A DNA stretch of 64,000 nucleotides from Desulfovibrio intestinalis (GTDB taxonomy: Bacteria > Desulfobacterota > Desulfovibrionia > Desulfovibrionales > Desulfovibrionaceae): NCBI RefSeq assembly GCF_014202345.1, contig NZ_JACHGO010000001.1, positions 62,001 to 126,000 on the forward strand, given 5' to 3'. The notes beneath the pieces were generated by a model. It was given only the letters and a program-made list of their open reading frames with translations, had not been told where the DNA came from and did no database searches. This document shows, in pieces, positions 1-8,734 of this stretch (the first letter of the stretch is position 1; each line of letters starts with the position of its first letter). Both the position numbers and the translations under genes were made by a program.

Positions 1-553
1 CGCCAGTGGTGCAGATGATGTCATACCCGTGGCTCAGGGCCAGTTCCGTCAGCAGGGCACGCAACTCAACGGCTTCATCCGGCAGCATAAAACCCTGGCT
101 GTGGCACAGGGGCATGGCGGCGGCAATGGTTTCGGCTATGGCCGGGCCGCTCAAATCCTCGCGCATGCCGCGTGAACCCTTGTCTGAAAGGGTTATCCAG
201 GCCAGGCTGTGCCCGTTTTTACGGGGCGTCAGCTCCAGCGGGCCTTCGGGCAGGTCAGTAAGGGCCGTGAGCAACAGACTGTGCGCCGAATGGCGGGCAG
301 CCCCGATGCCGCAACCGTGAGCCGCGCCGCCCAGGCAGCCTTGCACAGCCAGCCATGCCCTTCCTGTCACCTTGAGCAGGGGGGTGCCACAGGCGCCGCA
401 AAGGGTGGTGCCCACAGTAAGGGCAGGCAGGGCCCACTGCTCGGGAGCCATAAGGCCGTGCCTGGCAAGATACTCGTCAACCAGAACGCCCACGGGCAAA
501 AGCGGCAGGCATTGGCCCCGCTGGCAGGCGTGTATGTGCATCAGAATATTCAT
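1..553 (-). CDS. MogA/MoaB-type molybdopterin biosynthesis protein, 5' part
   Basis: The reading frame starts at ATG 553-551 behind GGAG and runs open off the left edge, giving 184 residues. Residues 119-184 match the MoCF/MogA-MoaB fold: an LSDKGSRG stretch at 122-129, SGPAIAE at 136-142, and DIICTTG at the edge, which is the start of the TTGGTG loop. In this family the domain binds molybdopterin and adenylylates it or hands it on during Mo/W cofactor synthesis. The first ~115 residues, with Cys pairs near 52-55 and 73-81, are not a fold I recognise and make the protein longer than plain MogA. Sulfate reducers need this cofactor for formate dehydrogenases and related enzymes. The C-terminus lies outside the window. 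Confidence 0.85.
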   Translation of the reverse strand, partial: MNILMHIHACQRGQCLPLLPVGVLVDEYLARHGLMAPEQWALPALTVGTTLCGACGTPLLKVTGRAWLAVQGCLGGAAHGCGIGAARHSAHSLLLTALTDLPEGPLELTPRKNGHSLAWITLSDKGSRGMREDLSGPAIAETIAAAMPLCHSQGFMLPDEAVELRALLTELALSHGYDIICTTG

Positions 554-707
554 GGGATACTCCGAAAAAATCCGTATGGCAGGTATCGGATTCATGTGAA
601 TAATAGAATATTGTAGCCGCAAGCGCGATGGGTTACAAGTCCAATACGCGCCCGTGCCCTTCAGGTTTCGGAGGGCGCAGGGCATTATTTTCAAGGAGTT
701 TGAAGTT

Positions 708-1208
708 ATGACTACTCGCAGCCAGGATCAGACCCAAGACCTGAAAGTGCTGGGCACAGGCCGTCTTGAATCCCCGGAAGGAGGCCCAAGTGTGGCCCTG
801 CTGGAGGCCTTTCCCAACTGTTTTCCGCAGCGCCCCTATGTTATCAGCATCAGTTTTCCCGAATTCACATCGCTTTGCCCGGTGACGGGGCAGCCCGATT
901 GCGGCACCATCACCGTTGAATACATCCCGGATGAATTTTGCGTGGAATCAAAGAGTTTTAAGCTCTATATGTTCGCTTTTCGCAATCATCAGTCTTTTAT
1001 GGAAACTATCACCAATAACGTGCTGGACGACCTGCGCACGCTGCTGAACCCGTGCTGGTGCCGCGTCAAAGGTTTGTTTGCGCCTCGCGGCGGAACGCGC
1101 ATTCACGTCTTTGCAGAATCCTTCAAGGATATGCCCGAAGAGCAGAATGCCCTTGTGCGCGAAGTTGTGCGCTCGTGGAAGTCTGAGCCGGACCCGCACC
1201 TTCCGTAG
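708..1208 (+). CDS. queF: NADPH-dependent 7-cyano-7-deazaguanine reductase (QueF)
   Basis: QueF reduces preQ0 to preQ1 in queuosine tRNA modification. The 166-residue protein has the short, type I form: the catalytic Cys57 lies in TSLCPVTGQPD with the partner Asp64, followed by the substrate-binding ESKSFK stretch at 80-85 and FRNHQSF at 91-97. I place the start at 708 because AAGGAG sits 10 bases upstream. A longer frame from 654 exists, but its extra residues are not family-like. The 150 bases before the gene show no preQ1 riboswitch that I can recognise. The TAG stop is also the first three bases of a hairpin repeat (1206-1239). Confidence 0.95.
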   Translation: MTTRSQDQTQDLKVLGTGRLESPEGGPSVALLEAFPNCFPQRPYVISISFPEFTSLCPVTGQPDCGTITVEYIPDEFCVESKSFKLYMFAFRNHQSFMETITNNVLDDLRTLLNPCWCRVKGLFAPRGGTRIHVFAESFKDMPEEQNALVREVVRSWKSEPDPHLP

Positions 1209-1239
1209 AGCATGTTAATTTTTTAAACTTACTCTGCTC
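1206..1239. repeat. GAGCA hairpin repeat (copy 1)
   Basis: This is one of at least eight intergenic hairpins with GAGCA or a variant at the left end and TGCTC or a variant at the right, around a TTAA/TTTG-rich centre. Here it begins with the queF stop codon TAG. The rest of the 336-base gap to murJ (1240-1544) holds no gene I can support. Confidence 0.55.
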
Positions 1240-1544
1240 AAGATTACATTCGGGGCTGTCAGGTATGGAAATATCTGGCGGCTCCGTTGCAAATCTCTTC
1301 GCCGGGTTCCTTGCGACAACAGCAAGGCCAAGTGCGAGGGGGCATTGCAGATAAAGATTTTAGGATCGCATGGCGCGGCAAGGTGGTTTTTGCGGTGCAG
1401 AATCGCCCAGATCCATAAAATGCCTTCCGGGCGCTGTCTGAAAAGATCAACGCAGAAAAACTTTGTCGCACAAGCGGTTTTTGTCATGTGGTGTATTATA
1501 GCGAACAGCCTGAAATGACGCTCTTAATCCACGGTTTGTAAGCC

Positions 1545-3314
1545 ATGCCCATGCAAGGTCAGCAGAAAAAAACATCAAGCTCCGGTTTGGCCCGTACAGC
1601 GGCGCTTCTGGGAGGCTTTGCCCTTTTTTCCCGTCTGCTGGGTCTTGCGCGTGATATGAGCATGGCGTGGCTTTTGGGCGGCGGGGCAGCGGCTGACGCT
1701 CTGGTGGCGGCCATGCGCCTGCCGCATGTGCTGCGGCGGCTGCTTGGCGAAGGCTCCCTGTCAATGACGCTCACGGCCAGCCTTGTGCATCTGCGGCAAG
1801 GCTATGGGCTTCATGCCGGAAGGCACACTGACGCGGGCAGCGCTTCGGCCAGAGAACCCTGGGGATTCGGCTTACGCCTGTTGGGCCGCGCCTTGTCCCT
1901 CAGATTGGGCATGGTGCTTTTGCTGTTGACCCTGCTGGGGCTGGCTGCTGCCTCCTGGCTGGCCCGGTTCCTGGCCCCTGGCTTCAGCGGGCCGGAATTG
2001 GAGCACACCGTTGTGCTCCTGCGTATCTGTTTGCCCTATGTGCTGGCGGCAGGCATGGCTGCGCTGGGCATGGCCCTTTTGCACAGCATGGGCGTGTTTT
2101 GGCTGCCCGCGCTTTCTCCGGCCTTGTTTAATCTGGTGATGTTGATTGCGGCAGCCGCGGCGGCGCTGCATCTTTGCCCGCCTGCGGAAGCATTGGCCCT
2201 TGGCATGCTTTGCGGCGGTTTGGCGCAATGGCTGGCCCAGTGGCTTGCGGTGCGCCGTCTTTTACCAAGTGGAGGATCCCGCGCATCTGGCGGTCACTCC
2301 AATGGCACTTGCGTGAAATGCTCTGGTGACAGCAGTGCCGCCGTTGATGCCAAGGCGGTCAATGGCGCTGCCTGGCGCTGTTTGGCGTTGCTGCCCGGCG
2401 GCGTTCTTGGAGCCGCCGCGCCCCAGCTTGCCATGCTGGCGGCAATGGCCCTGGCTTCAGAACTGGGGCGGGGGCAGGTTGCGGCTCTTTACTATGCCGA
2501 GCGCCTGCTGGAATTGCCTCTGGGGCTGGTCGGCGTCTGCCTTGGGATGGCCAGCCTGCCGACCTTGAGCCGTCTGGCGGCGAAAAAAGATTTCGTTTTG
2601 TTTGGAACACATCTGTCCACATCACTGCGGCTGACTGTCATGCTCAGTCTACCCGCAGCGGCGGGACTGTGGGCAGTGGGGCCGCAGCTTGTTGATGGGC
2701 TGCTGGGCCACGGAGCTTTTGACAGTCAGGCGTCGCGTGAGACTGGCCTCGCCTTGTTGGCCTATGTGCCAGGATTGCCTGCCTTTGCCTGTATTCGTTC
2801 ATTGCTGGCTGCTTGTAATGCCTTGGGGCTTGTGCGGCACACGGCGCAAAGCTCGCTTTGGGCTGTTGGGGGCACAGTGGTGACAGGACTGGCTCTGGCC
2901 CGTTTTTTTGAACCGCAGTACAGTGTTATGGCCCCGGCCCTGGCCGTTAGCCTTGGCCTTTGGTTGCAGTGCGCCCTGTTATTTTGTCTGCTGCGGCGAA
3001 CCCTGCCGGAACAAAAAGACAGCGCGCCTGTGCCAGCATTGCGAGGCAAACTGTTTTTTTTGCCGTCCTGGCTGCCCGGCTGGAAGGATTTGGGGCGGCA
3101 CGCTCTGGCCGGAGCGCTCACTGGTATTGTGGCCCAGGTTCTTGTGCGCCTTGCAGCGCCGTGGGGCTTGTGGGCGTCTCTTGGTCTGGCAATTTTAGGT
3201 GGCGTATTGGTTTGGGGCTTGTGTTTGCGGATATTGCGCGATCCGGATATGGCCCTTATGACGGGCCGCTTGCGCAGGAAGCCGCGCCCTCATATAACTG
3301 ATGGCAACGCCTGA
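1545..3314 (+). CDS. murJ: Lipid II flippase MurJ (MviN family)
   Basis: MurJ moves lipid-linked peptidoglycan precursor across the inner membrane. The 589-residue protein is built of about 14 hydrophobic segments. It opens with the family N-terminus: SRLLGLARD near residue 28-36, a DAL..A.RLPHVLRRLLGEGSLS stretch near 50-70, and an LPTLSRLAA motif midway. The region around residues 235-255 is a poorly conserved Ser/Gly-rich cytoplasmic loop. Two in-frame ATGs (1545, 1551) compete and neither has a strong ribosome site. The next gene begins 21 bases downstream, so the two are probably co-transcribed. Confidence 0.93.
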   Translation: MPMQGQQKKTSSSGLARTAALLGGFALFSRLLGLARDMSMAWLLGGGAAADALVAAMRLPHVLRRLLGEGSLSMTLTASLVHLRQGYGLHAGRHTDAGSASAREPWGFGLRLLGRALSLRLGMVLLLLTLLGLAAASWLARFLAPGFSGPELEHTVVLLRICLPYVLAAGMAALGMALLHSMGVFWLPALSPALFNLVMLIAAAAAALHLCPPAEALALGMLCGGLAQWLAQWLAVRRLLPSGGSRASGGHSNGTCVKCSGDSSAAVDAKAVNGAAWRCLALLPGGVLGAAAPQLAMLAAMALASELGRGQVAALYYAERLLELPLGLVGVCLGMASLPTLSRLAAKKDFVLFGTHLSTSLRLTVMLSLPAAAGLWAVGPQLVDGLLGHGAFDSQASRETGLALLAYVPGLPAFACIRSLLAACNALGLVRHTAQSSLWAVGGTVVTGLALARFFEPQYSVMAPALAVSLGLWLQCALLFCLLRRTLPEQKDSAPVPALRGKLFFLPSWLPGWKDLGRHALAGALTGIVAQVLVRLAAPWGLWASLGLAILGGVLVWGLCLRILRDPDMALMTGRLRRKPRPHITDGNA

Positions 3315-3335
3315 TACGGCGCGAAGGCGGCTTTT

Positions 3336-4427
3336 GTGGAAAAAACACTATCGCAGCATATAAAAATTACACCTGGGCGTCTGCTGATTGCCATATGGTG
3401 CGCTGGCCTGCTGCTTTTTCTGCTGCTTGCCCTCTGGTCAGTGTGGGAAGAGCGTGAAGCCTCGCGGGAACATCTTGCCGTTGACGCGCGTAACACTGCA
3501 GTGCAGCTTTCGGCCTTGCTGGCCGTGCCTGCATGGGATGTGGACGAACTTGCGGCGCGCACCATTGTTATGGCCGCAATGGAAGACGAAAGCATTTATG
3601 GCATCAAGGTACAGACGCCAAAAGGAATGCTGGAAGGCCAGCGCCGCAATTATCAGTGGGAGCCTGTACCCTGGGACGATGAAATGGATGAAGAGGCCGT
3701 GGCTGGCCTGAGTCCTCTGCGCATGGAAGGCCGGCCTGTGGGCACTGTGGAAGTATATATGTCCCCACGGGTAAGCCAGGAAGGCAGCGCTCTCACTGCC
3801 CGGCGCGAAGTATGGCGGTTTGCGATCAGCGTTCTGTGCTGGACGGCGGCTTTGTGCTTTGTCTGGCGCGTGCGATTCAGGCGCGATGCCACGGCTGAAG
3901 GCGATGCGCAGCTTGGCAGTACGCAGGGGGAAAAAGCAGCGGCGGCATCTTCGGCAAGAGCGGCTGCGCTGACGGGCCTGCCCGTGCAATCTGGGGATGC
4001 CCAGACCGCGTCTGGTGATTCTCTTGGCGGCTCTTTGCCCAAGGGCGACGAAAGCTCCTCCGACGATGAGGCCCTTGCGTCGCTGGTAACGTCCCTGACC
4101 GCAGGGGAAGTTGTCAGCCCTGTCTTGGGCCTGGCCTTCCTGCGCCGTCATGACCATGCCTGGCAGGTGACGGCTGGCCTGTTCCGCCATAGTTTTGGCC
4201 GTGCGCCCGGTCTTATGTGCCGTTTGTATGAAGCTGGCGACAGCGCATCGCTGTGCCGTTTGGGCGACCTGCTGGAAAGAGCTGCTCCTTGTCTGGGAGC
4301 CGAGCGCCTGACCGTCGCGGCCAGAGACATGCAGACGGCCCTGCACGGCCCTGACGGGTTGCGCAGAACACTTGCGGTTGAAGAATGCATTCTGGCTCTG
4401 GACGAAGTGCTGGATTCCCTGCGCTGA
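3336..4427 (+). CDS. Membrane sensor-like protein with degenerate Hpt-type C-terminal domain
   Basis: The 363-residue protein starts at GTG 3336. It has one membrane helix at about 13-35, a periplasmic domain of about 120 residues, a second helix at 161-179, a long Ala/Ser/Asp linker (185-245), and a helical C-terminal domain (250-360). The C-terminal helices end in CLGAERL (319-325), which aligns with the N(L/I)GAERL signature of histidine phosphotransfer domains. The expected HTLKG box reads DLLER at 311-315, so the phospho-accepting His is Asp and the Lys-Gly pair is lost. The layout resembles a two-component sensor without a kinase core. The gene follows murJ closely. Function is unknown; the Hpt assignment rests on pattern only. 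Confidence 0.75.
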   Translation: MEKTLSQHIKITPGRLLIAIWCAGLLLFLLLALWSVWEEREASREHLAVDARNTAVQLSALLAVPAWDVDELAARTIVMAAMEDESIYGIKVQTPKGMLEGQRRNYQWEPVPWDDEMDEEAVAGLSPLRMEGRPVGTVEVYMSPRVSQEGSALTARREVWRFAISVLCWTAALCFVWRVRFRRDATAEGDAQLGSTQGEKAAAASSARAAALTGLPVQSGDAQTASGDSLGGSLPKGDESSSDDEALASLVTSLTAGEVVSPVLGLAFLRRHDHAWQVTAGLFRHSFGRAPGLMCRLYEAGDSASLCRLGDLLERAAPCLGAERLTVAARDMQTALHGPDGLRRTLAVEECILALDEVLDSLR

Positions 4428-4792
4428 GGATACTGGAGCCGCCTGAAATTTCGGTTGATCTGTATGTGCCGTCAGGGCTGAATTTTCACTGTGGCAACAA
4501 GGCGATGGTCTTGGCGCGCACGGCGTGCTACTTTTTGAGGTGCGCTAAACTGCGGGCATTCTTGATGGTGGAAATCGGGATGTCGGCGGCGTGCGGGGCG
4601 AGCCGCGTTTCCTGTACGGTACAACTTTTGCCGAAAATTGCATTTTTTGACAGAATGACAACGTTGAAATGTGAAGCATTTCAACGTTACCCTGTTCTAA
4701 ATTTGAAAGACTGAAAATTTCAACGTTAATCTACTCTGGATATAGCTGTTGCGTAAAGGCTTTGTGCCGAACATGAGCAACAAGGAGAAGGA
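4428..4792. other. Intergenic region between the Hpt-like gene and ftsY
   Basis: This stretch has no convincing gene; a 109-codon frame beginning at 4385 overlaps the end of the upstream gene and has no protein-like features. It contains a 12-5-12 hairpin repeat (4660-4688), a second partial copy of the same AACGTT-rich arm near 4715-4728, and then the ftsY ribosome site AAGGAGAAGG. Confidence 0.6.
4660..4688. repeat. 12-5-12 hairpin repeat (copy 1)
   Basis: The arms AACGTTGAAATG and CATTTCAACGTT are perfect reverse complements around a 5-base loop TGAAG. CAGAATGAC lies just upstream, as in the copies at 43105 and 46496. Compared with the copy at 46496, both arms changed together (AACTTTG to AACGTTG, CAAAGTT to CAACGTT), so the pairing itself is conserved. 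Confidence 0.7.
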
Positions 4793-6478
4793 ATGGGATT
4801 TTTTTCAGCCATTAAGAAGATGTTCGGCTCTGAATCAGTTGAAGGGCAAGAACCGAAGACTCCAGAACAAGGCGATGCTTCTGCGTTGCAGCAAGAGCAG
4901 ACGTCGGACCAGCCTCTCGCACAGCCTGAGAAAATGCCTGCGGGCGAAAGTTCTGAGTCTGCCCCGCCTGCCACATCTGGCGGACCTGCCGTAGCTGTCA
5001 CCAGCGCGGATGCCCCCTTGGACGTTGCGCCAGCCGCGCCCGCTACAACGCCGAACGCGCCTGCCGCGCCGGGTGGCGTGGAGCGCACGGCGGAAGAACC
5101 TGCTCCCACCGAGCTGCAAGAGTCCATCACGCAGCCAGCTTCCGAAATCGCAGTTGCCACCGCAACTACAGCCGCGCCTGTGGCAGCCCCTGCGGCTTCT
5201 GGCGCTGCCACTGAGCCAGCTGCTGCACCGTCAGCGCCTGCCTCAATCTCTCTTGTTGCTGGTTCCGAGGAAGAAGTGCTTACCCTGCGCCTGCGCGAAG
5301 CTGAGCCGCGCCTTTCTGTATGGCTTGGCATCGTGCTGGAAGGCGTGGATGAAACGGGCGACCTGCTGTGGCAGCGTTTGTCCTTTCTGCTCGGTGCGCT
5401 GGAAGCCCCGCCGCAGGAAACGCAGGCGTTTGTTGATGATTTTCGCGCCTGGACGCAGCGTATGGAATACCGCCAGGTGGAGGAATTCCGTTCAGAACTG
5501 CAGTATCGTCTGGCTCTGGCTCTTGATCTGGAAGATGAAGAGGACGAACGCAGCCGTCTGTTTATCAAGATAACCGAGGGGCTGGCCCGCACTCGCGAAC
5601 AGTTCGCGCGTGGTCTGGATTCTCTGTTCTCCAGTCACGGCGAACTTGATGACGCCTTTTGGGAAGAGCTTGAAGAGCTGTTTATTATGGCCGACCTTGG
5701 CTACGAGCCTTCAATGGAACTTGTGGAGCGCCTCAAGGAGCGCGCCCGCAAGGAAAAAGTCACTGAGGCTTCTGGCATGCGCGCTCTGCTCATGGCCGAG
5801 GTGGAAGAAATCTTCCGCGCGCCGCGTCGCATTGCCGCCATCAATCCCCCTGAAGTCGTTCTTATGATCGGCGTTAACGGCGTGGGCAAAACCACTACCA
5901 TTGCCAAGCTGGCCCATCGTGCCCGCATGCAGGGCAAAAAAGTCATGATTGCCGCCGCCGACACTTTTCGCGCTGCCGCCATCGAGCAGTTGCAGGTATG
6001 GGCCGGACGCGTTGGCGCGACCTTTCATGCCAAGGCCCCGGGGGCCGATCCGGCCTCTGTGGCTTACGAAGCTATGGACCGGGCTGTTAAAGAAGGCGTT
6101 GATGTGCTTTTTGTGGATACGGCTGGCCGCCTGCAAACCAAGGTCAATCTTATGGAAGAGCTGACCAAGATTCGTCAGGTGCTGGGCAAAAAGCATCCCG
6201 GCGCGCCACATCGCAGCATTTTGGTCATTGACGCCACTACGGGGCAGAATGCCCTGTCGCAGACCAAGCTGTTCAAAGAGGCCGCAGGGGTGGATGAACT
6301 CATTCTGACCAAGCTTGACGGCACCGCCAAAGGCGGCGTTGCCATCGCCGTTGCCATGCAGCACCACCTGCCCATTACCTTTGTGGGTCTAGGCGAAAAA
6401 CTGGAAGATCTCCGGCCTTTCAATGGCGAAGATTACGCCCGCGCTCTGCTTGGACAGAAAGAGAGCGGAGCGGCCTGA
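4793..6478 (+). CDS. ftsY: Signal recognition particle receptor FtsY
   Basis: FtsY is the SRP receptor GTPase that docks ribosome-nascent chain complexes at the Sec translocon. The 561-residue protein has an unusually long Ala/Pro/Glu-rich N-terminal region (about 20-150), then a helical N domain, then the G domain. Visible motifs are GVNGVGKTT (about 360-368), AADTFRAAA, DTAGRLQ (about 442-448) and TKLDGTAKGG (about 505-514). The start is fixed by AAGGAGAAGG four bases upstream. A strong terminator follows at 6555. Confidence 0.97.
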   Translation: MGFFSAIKKMFGSESVEGQEPKTPEQGDASALQQEQTSDQPLAQPEKMPAGESSESAPPATSGGPAVAVTSADAPLDVAPAAPATTPNAPAAPGGVERTAEEPAPTELQESITQPASEIAVATATTAAPVAAPAASGAATEPAAAPSAPASISLVAGSEEEVLTLRLREAEPRLSVWLGIVLEGVDETGDLLWQRLSFLLGALEAPPQETQAFVDDFRAWTQRMEYRQVEEFRSELQYRLALALDLEDEEDERSRLFIKITEGLARTREQFARGLDSLFSSHGELDDAFWEELEELFIMADLGYEPSMELVERLKERARKEKVTEASGMRALLMAEVEEIFRAPRRIAAINPPEVVLMIGVNGVGKTTTIAKLAHRARMQGKKVMIAAADTFRAAAIEQLQVWAGRVGATFHAKAPGADPASVAYEAMDRAVKEGVDVLFVDTAGRLQTKVNLMEELTKIRQVLGKKHPGAPHRSILVIDATTGQNALSQTKLFKEAAGVDELILTKLDGTAKGGVAIAVAMQHHLPITFVGLGEKLEDLRPFNGEDYARALLGQKESGAA

Positions 6479-6554
6479 TCGAAAGCTGTGCCGCGGGTCG
6501 AACGCGGCCTGTACAAGTATGAATCTGCCAGCGCTTTTTAGCGGCTTTGACAAA

Positions 6555-6590
6555 GGGGGCGTTTCCTGCGGAAACGCCCCCTTATTTATA
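6555..6590 (+). terminator. Rho-independent terminator after ftsY
   Basis: GGGGGCGTTTCC and GGAAACGCCCCC pair around a 3-base loop (6555-6581), followed by TTATTTATA. It ends the ftsY transcript and separates it from the convergent receiver/TPR gene. Confidence 0.9.
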
Positions 6591-6610
6591 ATGAACACTG
6601 AAAGTGAACC

Positions 6611-7972
6611 TTAAGCCATGCTGCGCTCCAGGCCCTGCCGGGCAGCCTTGTGGCTTGGATCCAGATCGAGTGTGGTCTGGAAAAACTGCGCTGCACGCTG
6701 CTTGTCGCGTGATTGAAGAAAAACCGCGCCATAGTTGAAGGCAATGGGGGCGCTGGCCTTGAACAGTTCGGCATCCAGATCCAGAGCCTTGAGCAGATTG
6801 GCCTTGGCCTGAATGAAATCCTGGCCTTCGGCAAAAGCCATGCCCATATTATAGTAGAGATTGGCGTCGTCAGGCGCAATCTTGATGGCTCGTTTGTATT
6901 CTATGATGGAATCCTGCCAGCGGCCCTGCCGGCGCAGGCTGATGCCAAGCTGGTTGAACACCACAATATCGCTTTTAGAAAGATATTTGCCTTTAACTTC
7001 AAGGCTGTTGCGCAAGAATTTCTCAGCTTTTTGCGGGTCACGCTCGGCATAAACGTCGGCAATGCGGCTCGAAAGGGCACTGAGTCCCTCGACTGCCTCA
7101 CGGTTCATCTGGGTGAGGGCTTTGTCAAAAAAGTCCTCAGCCTGGTCCACATGCCCCAGGGCCAGGTGGACTTCGCCCAGGCTGACCTTGCGGTTGACGT
7201 TGAGCGGTGAAATGTTGTCGAGCTTTTGCAGGTAGCGCAACTGGTTTTCTTTGTCGTCCATTTCGCCATACATTTCCGCCAGTCTTTGCAAAGGCGCCAG
7301 ATAGAGATCAGCCGCCGCGGCCGCCGCTTCGTAGGCTACACGGGCCTGTTCATACTCTTTGAGGCCACGGTAGGCGTCGCCCATCACCAGATAGGCCGCA
7401 GCGCTGCCGGGCTTTATTTCAAGTATTTTCTGACTGGCAGACAAGGCCTGCGCAAACTGCTTGCGGGTCAGCAAGCCTTTGGCGAAGTCGATAGCCTGCC
7501 CGAGTTTGCTTTGCGGCTTGATGGTAAAGGCCATCTTTTCAATAAGCGTGTTGATGGAAACGGGTTTGGCAATAAAATTGTCTGCACCCACCTCGTGCAG
7601 CAGCATAAGCCGGTCACGCTGCACGTCATTGGTGAGTATGACGATCTTGAGGCCGCTATATGCCTGCTTTATCTGGCCGACCAAAAAACTCAGATCCTGG
7701 CCGCCCATTATCCGCTCAAGAAAAAGTATGGGAGAAGGATGGTTGGGGAGCAGTTCACGCAACTCGCGCAGCAACTGGCGCGGGTCGGTCAGGGCAGTGA
7801 AAAGGCCGGGCGCTGTCAGTCCGAGATCCTTGGCAAGCGTGAGGCGCAGTTGCGTGCTGAAAGCCTGATCGTCCGTAAGAACTATAACGTGTCCGCCATC
7901 TTTTTTCATATAGTTGATGACGGTGTCCTGATAGGAAATGTGCTTGGCCTGCGGGGCCATATCAAATGCCAT
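6611..7972 (-). CDS. Pseudo-receiver plus TPR-repeat protein
   Basis: The 453-residue protein combines an N-terminal receiver domain (about 27-150) with a chain of tetratricopeptide repeats (about 165-450), for example GDAYRGLKEYEQARVAYEAA and YYNMGMAFAEGQDFIQAKANL. The receiver keeps the acidic pair D34-D35, T114 and K136 in AKPVS. The phosphoacceptor position in PILFLERIMGG is Glu86 rather than Asp, so phosphorylation is unlikely and the domain may be locked in an active-like state. TPRs suggest a protein-interaction output. The start is supported by GAGGAG directly upstream. No partner kinase or effector is nearby. The biological role is unknown. Confidence 0.85.
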   Translation of the reverse strand: MAFDMAPQAKHISYQDTVINYMKKDGGHVIVLTDDQAFSTQLRLTLAKDLGLTAPGLFTALTDPRQLLRELRELLPNHPSPILFLERIMGGQDLSFLVGQIKQAYSGLKIVILTNDVQRDRLMLLHEVGADNFIAKPVSINTLIEKMAFTIKPQSKLGQAIDFAKGLLTRKQFAQALSASQKILEIKPGSAAAYLVMGDAYRGLKEYEQARVAYEAAAAAADLYLAPLQRLAEMYGEMDDKENQLRYLQKLDNISPLNVNRKVSLGEVHLALGHVDQAEDFFDKALTQMNREAVEGLSALSSRIADVYAERDPQKAEKFLRNSLEVKGKYLSKSDIVVFNQLGISLRRQGRWQDSIIEYKRAIKIAPDDANLYYNMGMAFAEGQDFIQAKANLLKALDLDAELFKASAPIAFNYGAVFLQSRDKQRAAQFFQTTLDLDPSHKAARQGLERSMA

Positions 7973-8170
7973 GCATTCTCCTCTCTCGAAGAATTCGGGA
8001 AATGTGGGTGGCGCTGGGCGTCACATATTGTGGATGCCAATATAGTATAGCATCATGTGTTTTTCAAAATAAGAAATACTTTATTTCTCGATTTTTTCAT
8101 ATACTTAGTAAAATGCTATATTGTCAAGTGACGTTCTGGTGACGCAGAACAAAAAAAATCGCAAAAAGCC

Positions 8171-8199
8171 TTGACGCCGGGGCAAGTGTTAGCTAGAAC
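8171..8199 (+). promoter_or_regulatory. Likely sigma-70 promoter of the ribosomal protein cluster
   Basis: TTGACG (8171-8176) and TAGAAC (8194-8199) are separated by exactly 17 bases. It is the best promoter-like pair in the 762-base gap and points towards rpsJ. Transcription would start near 8206, leaving a leader of about 530 bases. Confidence 0.55.
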
Positions 8200-8734
8200 A
8201 TGCCTTGCCCATTGGGACAGGTGTCTTCAATGGGTGTTCCCTGGACGGCAGGGAAGGGCAGATTGAGTCTGCCCTGCTGTACCTGAAACGGCCCCAGTGT
8301 GGGTCCAACAGGTTTTGACATGTGCAGGCGTTACCAGATGCCGGACAATGTCGAGCCGTTCCAGCCCAACGACGGATCCCACCGCAGCCCCGGAGGCGCG
8401 CGTGACCCGGGGCTGTAAGGTAGGGGGGAGTATTCCCCTCATTTGGTGACCCTGCGGGACCGCCTTGCCACCTTTCTTGGTGGCCTGGCCTGGGCGACGC
8501 CGGGGAGTATCATGCGGATGATACAGGCGCGTTCAGGCGTCCAAAATCTTCCGAATTTTCCTGAATATCAGGCATGATACGCGCATTAGCGCAGCCCCTT
8601 ACGTTGCTCCGTCCGTCCCATTCCAGGGTGAGGTCGGCCTTCGGGCCATGCTTCATGGCCCGCGAATGCTGTGAAGAAGCCTGCGCAGTCGGTGGTCGAC
8701 GCGTGGGATGTTTATGCAAACGGAGTAGGCAACA
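8200..8734 (+). promoter_or_regulatory. Long structured leader of the S10 operon
   Basis: About 530 bases lie between the likely promoter and rpsJ with no good coding frame but many perfect hairpins: CCCATTG/CAATGGG (8208/8228), GGGCAGA/TCTGCCC (8256-8274), CAGCCCCGG/CCGGGGCTG (8385-8415), GCCACC/GGTGGC (8467-8484), GTATCAT/ATGATAC (8508-8525) and GGGCCAT/ATGGCCC (8643-8661). S10 operon leaders in other bacteria mediate feedback by ribosomal protein L4, but this one does not obviously look like the E. coli leader. It could also contain a separate small RNA. I looked for RNase P, tmRNA, 6S and SRP RNA signatures and saw none. Confidence 0.5.

Noticed and set aside
560-707. preQ1 riboswitch ahead of queF
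   Set aside because: The expected compact hairpin plus A-rich tail was not visible.
4385-4714. A 109-codon frame between the Hpt-like gene and ftsY
   Set aside because: It starts inside the upstream gene, crosses a hairpin repeat and is not protein-like.
8200-8480. RNase P, tmRNA, 6S or SRP RNA in the leader
   Set aside because: None of the defining conserved motifs of these RNAs was found.
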